A stretch of 57,800 nucleotides of DNA from Methanolobus sp. (GTDB lineage Archaea; Halobacteriota; Methanosarcinia; Methanosarcinales; Methanosarcinaceae), in contig JARVGJ010000013.1 of the NCBI GenBank assembly GCA_029762595.1, forward strand, positions 1 to 57,800, given 5' to 3'. This document shows positions 54,048 to 57,800 of the stretch, in pieces. The notes beneath the pieces are model-generated. The model saw only the letters and a program-made list of their open reading frames with translations. It made no database searches and was not told the DNA's origin. Made by a program: the position numbers and the translations under genes. Numbering within the stretch: the stretch's first letter is position 1; each line of letters begins with the position of its first letter.

Positions 54048-54257
54048 ATGCATATAAGGGTAGGGACTAATGGCATATCAATATTTGTGATATCTGCCGG
54101 GCTTCTTCAGGTCTTTTTGACACCTGCGGATCGGGTGATTGTGGCTGTTGTTCTTGTATCTGTGCTGATCTTTGGTTTGGTTGCGAGGCTGTTTTGTGTT
54201 CAGTGGAGATGTACCGTGCCGCCTGCAGCGGAGATGCTTTTTTTGTTTTTACTTTAA
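54048..54257 (+). CDS. Possible small membrane protein
   Basis: 69 residues. Two hydrophobic stretches (GISIFVISAGLLQVFL and VIVAVVLVSVLIFGLVARLF) are separated by TPADR, then a Cys-Trp segment CVQWRCTVPP and a hydrophobic end. AAAGGA lies eight bases before the ATG. The sequence around its 3' end is imperfectly repeated at about 54930-55077, beyond the toxin-antitoxin genes. Function unknown. Confidence 0.4.
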   Translation: MHIRVGTNGISIFVISAGLLQVFLTPADRVIVAVVLVSVLIFGLVARLFCVQWRCTVPPAAEMLFLFLL

Positions 54258-54345
54258 GGATTCCGTTTCATCAGATATTTGATCATGAACTTATCAGTTG
54301 CAACAAACCTGATGGGAGAGGATGGTAATGATTAAATAACATTAA
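54238..54345. repeat. Imperfect direct repeat, copy 1
   Basis: Roughly 107 bp resembling 54970-55077. Best conserved is TTATCAGTTGCAACAAACCT followed by GATGG (54291-54315) and the final CATTAA; the TTTCAT..ATATTT part upstream also matches. The two copies bracket the toxin-antitoxin genes. Confidence 0.5.
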
Positions 54346-54383
54346 ATAGACTTATTAAACATTTAATAATTATAGTGATATCA

Positions 54384-54602
54384 ATGGTATTAAAAACATT
54401 CAACGTGGATGAAGATACATATAAGAAGTTCTCTGCTCTGTGTAAATCCCATGGTATAAGCATGAGCAAACAGGTACAGATGTTCATGGAGAGCGTAATA
54501 TCCGAGGAACCCAAAGCAAGTGAGGAGTATCTGGAAAAGCTTGACAATATCAGAAAAGGGAAATTTGTCCGTGTTGCTGATCTTTCTGAGCGTTACAGGT
54601 AA
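54384..54602 (+). CDS. RelB-like antitoxin
   Basis: 72 residues. MVLKTFNVDEDTYKKFSALC and KSHGISMSKQVQMFMES form a ribbon-helix-helix type DNA-binding half, and a helical acidic tail (SEEYLEKLDNIRKGKFVRVAD) would wrap the toxin. The frame opens at 54375; ATG 54384 has GTGAT upstream and fits the family. It lies five bases ahead of the toxin gene and would repress the shared promoter in the A+T-rich 54340-54380. Confidence 0.8.
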   Translation: MVLKTFNVDEDTYKKFSALCKSHGISMSKQVQMFMESVISEEPKASEEYLEKLDNIRKGKFVRVADLSERYR

Positions 54603-54607
54603 AAACA

Positions 54608-54871
54608 ATGGCATATGACGTTGTCGTATCTGAGATCGCTGACAGAAAATTCATGAAGCTTGCTAAAAAGAATCCTCAACAGATGAAGATCATCGGCAAG
54701 AAGGTTCAAGAGATCGTGCAGAATCCGTATCACTATAAACCATTACGTGGTGATCTGCATGGTGCAAGAAGAGTATATATCGATTCTTCTTTTGTACTGA
54801 TCTTTGAGATCGATGAGAATATCAAAGCGATCAAGATCCTTGACTATGATCATCATGACGTGATATATTAG
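54608..54871 (+). CDS. RelE/ParE-type toxin
   Basis: 87 residues. VVVSEIADRKFMKLAKKNPQ, then NPYHYKPLRGDLHGARRVYI and SFVLIFEIDENIKAIKILDYDHHDVIY give the compact RelE fold; the arginine pair in GARRVY and the late YDHHDVIY resemble mRNA-cleaving members. Most likely a ribosome-dependent mRNA endonuclease held in check by the upstream antitoxin. The pair is a standard type II module. Confidence 0.87.
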   Translation: MAYDVVVSEIADRKFMKLAKKNPQQMKIIGKKVQEIVQNPYHYKPLRGDLHGARRVYIDSSFVLIFEIDENIKAIKILDYDHHDVIY

Positions 54872-54969
54872 TTATTTTTATTGTGTGTTTAAATTGTTTT
54901 CTTTGTGTGGAATCGCATTTTTTTTGTTTTTCATTGATCGTGGAAGTTGCCGCATGTGGCGGGTTTGTT

Positions 54970-55077
54970 GCTTTGTTTTTTGTTTTAGAGACCACCCTTT
55001 CATTATATATTCCTGCCTGGAATTATCAGTGACAACAAACATGATGGAAAAGGGAATGGTGATCTGAATGGCATTAA
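54970..55077. repeat. Imperfect direct repeat, copy 2
   Basis: Partner of 54238-54345. TTATCAGTGACAACAAACAT then GATGG at 55023-55046. The 227-base gap 54872-55098 that contains it has no gene I accept; an ORF there (MFKLFSLCG...) is the counterpart of the 54048 ORF end and is not convincing. Confidence 0.5.
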
Positions 55078-55098
55078 TGATGGCAGAAAAATGCATGG

Positions 55099-56415
55099 TC
55101 AATGAGAGAGCAACCAGTACCATAGAGGAATGTACCTGATATTCCCACCATTTACCTTTTCCTCTCTAAAAACATCCGCTGTGATAATAGTGCCTTCTTT
55201 GATCCTGAATTTCTTCATTCCTGCCAGAAGGCCATTTATTTCGCGTTCTTTTGTTTGCGGATCGGATATATCTGAGCAGACCTGTATCAGTGTAGTGGGT
55301 TCAAGTCCTTCCTTAATTACGAAATCTATCTCAAGACCCTTCTGATCCTGCCAATAGTAGGTCTCTTTACCGCAGCGTAGAATATGGAGGAAGGTGATGT
55401 TCTCATATAGTCTTCCGATATCAGAGGACAACTTAAATGAAACGGCATTGATCATGCCTGTATCAATGCAATAGAGCTTTTTTGGCTTGTTCATTTGCTG
55501 CTTAAGGGATTCCTCATAGTGGGTTACACTGAAGAGCAAAAAAGCGTCTTCAAGATATGCAATATAATCTATTATCGTATCTGTACTGAGGGAGGAGTAA
55601 TTGGCAAACAGACGCCTGAGGGAGTTATATGTATGTGGTTTTGCTATATTGGAAATACAAAAGAGCGCCAGATCCTTGAATATAAGTGGATTGCGAACAC
55701 CGTGCCTCGAGATGATATCACGGTAAATTATATCATCAAAATAGGACTGCAATGTTTCACGATGCCGGACCGATGGATAAACAATTGTTTCGGGGAACCC
55801 TCCTTTTTCAAGGTATTCATTGAACATGCGTTTCATTTGTGGCTTGCCTTCAGAATAAGGAAGTGTTTTCAGGTCATACTTAATTTCATGATAATCCAGA
55901 AACTCTGCAAAACTGAAAGGGAACATCCTGGTACTGATATGCCTTCCAGTAAGCAATGCAGATATATCCTGGGATAACAGAGAGGCGTTGGAACCACTGA
56001 TAATCATCTTTACATTCTGCTTCCTGTCATACGTTCCTTTAACCCAGTGCTCCCACAAAGGGAAGTTCTGGACCTCATCAAGGAAAAGATACAGAAGATT
56101 TTCTTCAGAGGTCTCCTGCATCTCGCGGAAAGTCTCTATAAGCAACTGGAGCTCATCGCCATTTAAAGGTTGAAGACGGTCATCATCAAGGTTCAGGTAC
56201 AGTATATTGCTTTTTGGCACGCCCTTATCGATCAATTCGCAGATCAACTGATACATATAGTAGGTCTTTCCACATCTTCTGATGCCCACGATATCATTTA
56301 TATGGGGAGCATCGATGTTAAGACCATACTTGCGTTTCTGCAGCAATGGCAATGTTCTTCCCTGCCAGTCAACAATGGCACTTTTCAGCTTTTCCCGTGT
56401 GTCCACATATAACAA
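55099..56415 (-). CDS. AAA ATPase with DUF4143 domain
   Basis: 438 residues. Walker A GIRRCGKTYYMYQL (near 44) and Walker B LYLFLDEVQNF (near 107), sensor SGSNASLLS, then the C-terminal DUF4143 region CIDTGMINAVSFKLSSDIG with FLHILRCGKETYYWQDQKG and EIDFVI, which resembles a restriction-endonuclease-like fold. Such ATPases abound in archaea and anaerobes with no assigned function. The start is TTG 56415 or GTG 56406; no ribosome site is present. A palindrome sits in its promoter. Confidence 0.85.
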   Translation of the reverse strand: MLYVDTREKLKSAIVDWQGRTLPLLQKRKYGLNIDAPHINDIVGIRRCGKTYYMYQLICELIDKGVPKSNILYLNLDDDRLQPLNGDELQLLIETFREMQETSEENLLYLFLDEVQNFPLWEHWVKGTYDRKQNVKMIISGSNASLLSQDISALLTGRHISTRMFPFSFAEFLDYHEIKYDLKTLPYSEGKPQMKRMFNEYLEKGGFPETIVYPSVRHRETLQSYFDDIIYRDIISRHGVRNPLIFKDLALFCISNIAKPHTYNSLRRLFANYSSLSTDTIIDYIAYLEDAFLLFSVTHYEESLKQQMNKPKKLYCIDTGMINAVSFKLSSDIGRLYENITFLHILRCGKETYYWQDQKGLEIDFVIKEGLEPTTLIQVCSDISDPQTKEREINGLLAGMKKFRIKEGTIITADVFREEKVNGGNIRYIPLWYWLLSH

Positions 56416-56438
56416 GTATGGTATTTTTGTTTATATGC

Positions 56439-56458
56439 TTATCGAGTATAATCGATAA
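56439..56458. promoter_or_regulatory. Palindrome in the DUF4143 ATPase promoter
   Basis: TTATCGA and TCGATAA form a perfect 7-bp inverted repeat around GTATAA. On the minus strand ATTATAC inside the spacer, or GCATATAAA just downstream (56429-56437), would be the TATA box, so a bound protein would block transcription of the ATPase gene. Confidence 0.5.
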
Positions 56459-56522
56459 AAATTGCATATTTTGTTAAATATAAACGATAGATTTCAGGGA
56501 GATATGTTTTCATATTGTATAT

Positions 56523-57653
56523 TCAGCCTAAGATCACTACAAAAACATAGATGACCGCGACAATTAATGCGAAGGCGATCCATAGAGTGCGACTGTAGTC
56601 CAGCATGCGCCGTGCGCTATAGCCTTGAAATGGCTCAAATGCGATTATGCTGTCAAACAAGATCAGCGCGATACCGATCTCAACGATGTTCCCAGCGATC
56701 ATTGGCGCAAAGCCTTCCGGAACTTGTGCAGGTAAGACCAAGGCAGAGAGGAACAGAATAACCACCATGGATGTCCCTGCTGCCGCTGACAGTGCTAACT
56801 GGCGCCTGAACTGGTGATAGTGCCACCCATCCCCCGGTGGATAGCAGCTACCGGGGAGAAGAAACACTTTGCCAAACAAGACAGCGATGAGCGCGCTAAC
56901 GGCGGCCCCTGATCCCCACCCGCGAAACTCCAGCTGCAAGCCCTGCATCCTTGCAGCAATCTGCATCGCACCCTCTCGCAGACCAAGCAGCAACACCACC
57001 GCAACGATAACAGCGAGTATCTCGGAAGCACCCGGCATAACAGGACCGCCAGGTAAAAGCAGCCCACCACCCAGCAGCAAGGCCAGTAGGGTGATGAACA
57101 CATTGAGGGTCCATGTTCCTGCGCGCTGCACAGCGGGCGAGGCCGGGCGCCCCGGAACATCGAGTGCCCAGAGGAAGTGTCCGGGGGTAAACAGCCGGTT
57201 CGTCCTGAGGCCAAGCAGCAACGCACCCGCCACTCCGAGCCAGCGGACCTGGTCCATCGTGCCCAGGCGGCGAAATCCAAGCTCATGGAAGATATTTGCG
57301 GACGGGGTATTGTAGCCCTCTACTTCGGTCACTACCGGGCCACAGCCTTGTGCACGGAGCTGTTCCACGCCCTGTTTCACCAGTTGACGAGCCAGCCCCC
57401 GACCGCGGTAGTCAGGATCGGTGAACAGCCAGGCGATGCGCCCGACCCGCTCCTGACCCGACATGTCCGTTACATTGGCATTGAGTAGCACCGCCCCAGC
57501 AACTCGGTTGTCCACCGTCGCGACAAAGTCCTCCGGGCCAGGCACGATAAGACGCGCCCAAAGCGCCGAAAACGACCGTCGCGCAATCCTTGCAACGGCA
57601 TCCTGGTCTTCCGGTACAAAGGGTCTGATCGCAATGTGTTCATCAGATGTCAT
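56523..57653 (-). CDS. GNAT acetyltransferase fused to a membrane domain
   Basis: 376 residues. A GNAT domain (1-140; IRPFVPEDQDAVARIARRSF, DPDYRGRGLARQLVKQGVEQL, SANIFHELGFRRLG) is followed by about six transmembrane helices (VFITLLALLLGGGLLL, LAVIVAVVLLLGL, MVVILFLSALVLPA, TLWIAFALIVAVIYVFVVIL). The gene is strikingly rich in G and C, unlike every other gene here, with third positions mostly G/C. AAAGGAGCTTTC precedes ATG and the flanks return to A+T-rich DNA. It looks acquired from a high-G+C organism. Role unknown; a membrane-bound acyl transfer is plausible. Confidence 0.8.
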   Translation of the reverse strand: MTSDEHIAIRPFVPEDQDAVARIARRSFSALWARLIVPGPEDFVATVDNRVAGAVLLNANVTDMSGQERVGRIAWLFTDPDYRGRGLARQLVKQGVEQLRAQGCGPVVTEVEGYNTPSANIFHELGFRRLGTMDQVRWLGVAGALLLGLRTNRLFTPGHFLWALDVPGRPASPAVQRAGTWTLNVFITLLALLLGGGLLLPGGPVMPGASEILAVIVAVVLLLGLREGAMQIAARMQGLQLEFRGWGSGAAVSALIAVLFGKVFLLPGSCYPPGDGWHYHQFRRQLALSAAAGTSMVVILFLSALVLPAQVPEGFAPMIAGNIVEIGIALILFDSIIAFEPFQGYSARRMLDYSRTLWIAFALIVAVIYVFVVILG

Positions 57654-57800
57654 GAAAGCTCCTTTAGGAATGGTAACTAAATAACTTCCCTTTTAAAGGT
57701 AAGTGACAAAATAATTTCACGGATCATTAACAAGGCTTGTGGTTTAGATATTCACTTATGCTTAATTATCTCGAGTACGTATACATTATCGTTCTCGATC
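57654..57800. other. Right edge of the window
   Basis: A+T-rich promoter region of the fusion gene (TTTAAAAG near 57692 is its likely TATA box). TCGAG and CTCGA near 57769 and 57794 form a loose inverted repeat. No gene. Confidence 0.3.

Noticed and set aside
56869-57315. Plus-strand ORFs opposite the G+C-rich fusion gene
   Set aside because: High G+C content leaves few stops on either strand; only the minus frame shows GNAT motifs and membrane helices.

Overview
The window reads as chromosomal DNA of a methylotrophic methanogenic archaeon of the Methanosarcinaceae (Methanolobus, Methanomethylovorans or Methanococcoides would all fit; the genus cannot be fixed from what I can see). The grounds are a complete cdhABC-cooC-DE operon for CO dehydrogenase/acetyl-CoA synthase, an archaeal homocitrate synthase of coenzyme B synthesis, archaeal-type riboflavin synthase and FAD synthetase, pyruvoyl arginine decarboxylase, TFE, NMD3, aCPSF1, a proteasome beta subunit, a PEF-CTERM surface protein and two DUF1638 proteins. 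Base composition is moderate to A+T-rich apart from one G+C-rich gene at the right end. No tRNA, rRNA, CRISPR array or complete insertion sequence was seen.

Layout. 1-9.6 kb: transport, stress and surface genes (proline symporter, arsenate reductase, YggS, a cohesin-dockerin protein, DUF1638, ChaB, a haem-type membrane reductase domain, an ATPase coupled to an MscS channel, an FKBP isomerase). Two MITE-like elements flank arsC and yggS. 9.9-16.3 kb: arginine decarboxylase, acetyltransferases, a polar amino acid ABC transporter, a second DUF1638 gene followed by msrA, a b5-like protein and a decayed histidine kinase. 16.6-20.5 kb: flavin synthesis (ribL facing aspC-ribH-ribC-aminotransferase). 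20.6-23.6 kb: HTH-CBS regulator, lipoprotein, Ca/Na exchanger, PEF-CTERM protein. 23.9-29.2 kb: DUF89 protein with the small nickel protein CooT, then GAPDH, an IMPase/FBPase-like phosphatase overlapping NAD kinase, and homocitrate synthase. 29.2-31.4 kb: NYN protein, an unknown gene and a zinc-finger rhomboid.

31.7-39.6 kb is the central energy-carbon operon. CdhA and CdhB carry CO/CO2 chemistry, CdhC builds acetyl-CoA, CdhD/E carry the corrinoid methyl group, and CooC is the nickel-insertion ATPase. It is preceded by a leader with several competing inverted repeats. Behind it lie an unknown protein and, on the other strand, three tiny Cys-containing genes (40.3-40.8 kb). 41-48.4 kb is an information-processing run: DUF362 ferredoxin-like protein, NMD3, ATP-grasp protein, TFE, HD hydrolase, PsmB and aCPSF1.

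48.6-57.7 kb is accessory in character: an archaeal ATPase, a large TPR protein whose frame continues past two UGA codons into a 24-bp tandem repeat, an EamA transporter, small ORFs, a RelB/RelE-like toxin-antitoxin pair between imperfect direct repeats, an AAA/DUF4143 ATPase with a palindromic promoter, and a G+C-rich acetyltransferase-membrane fusion that looks recently acquired. The observations most worth following are the MITE pair with an exactly inverted 59-bp core, the post-stop in-frame repeat, the operon of tiny proteins, the ATPase-MscS pair and the cdh leader.
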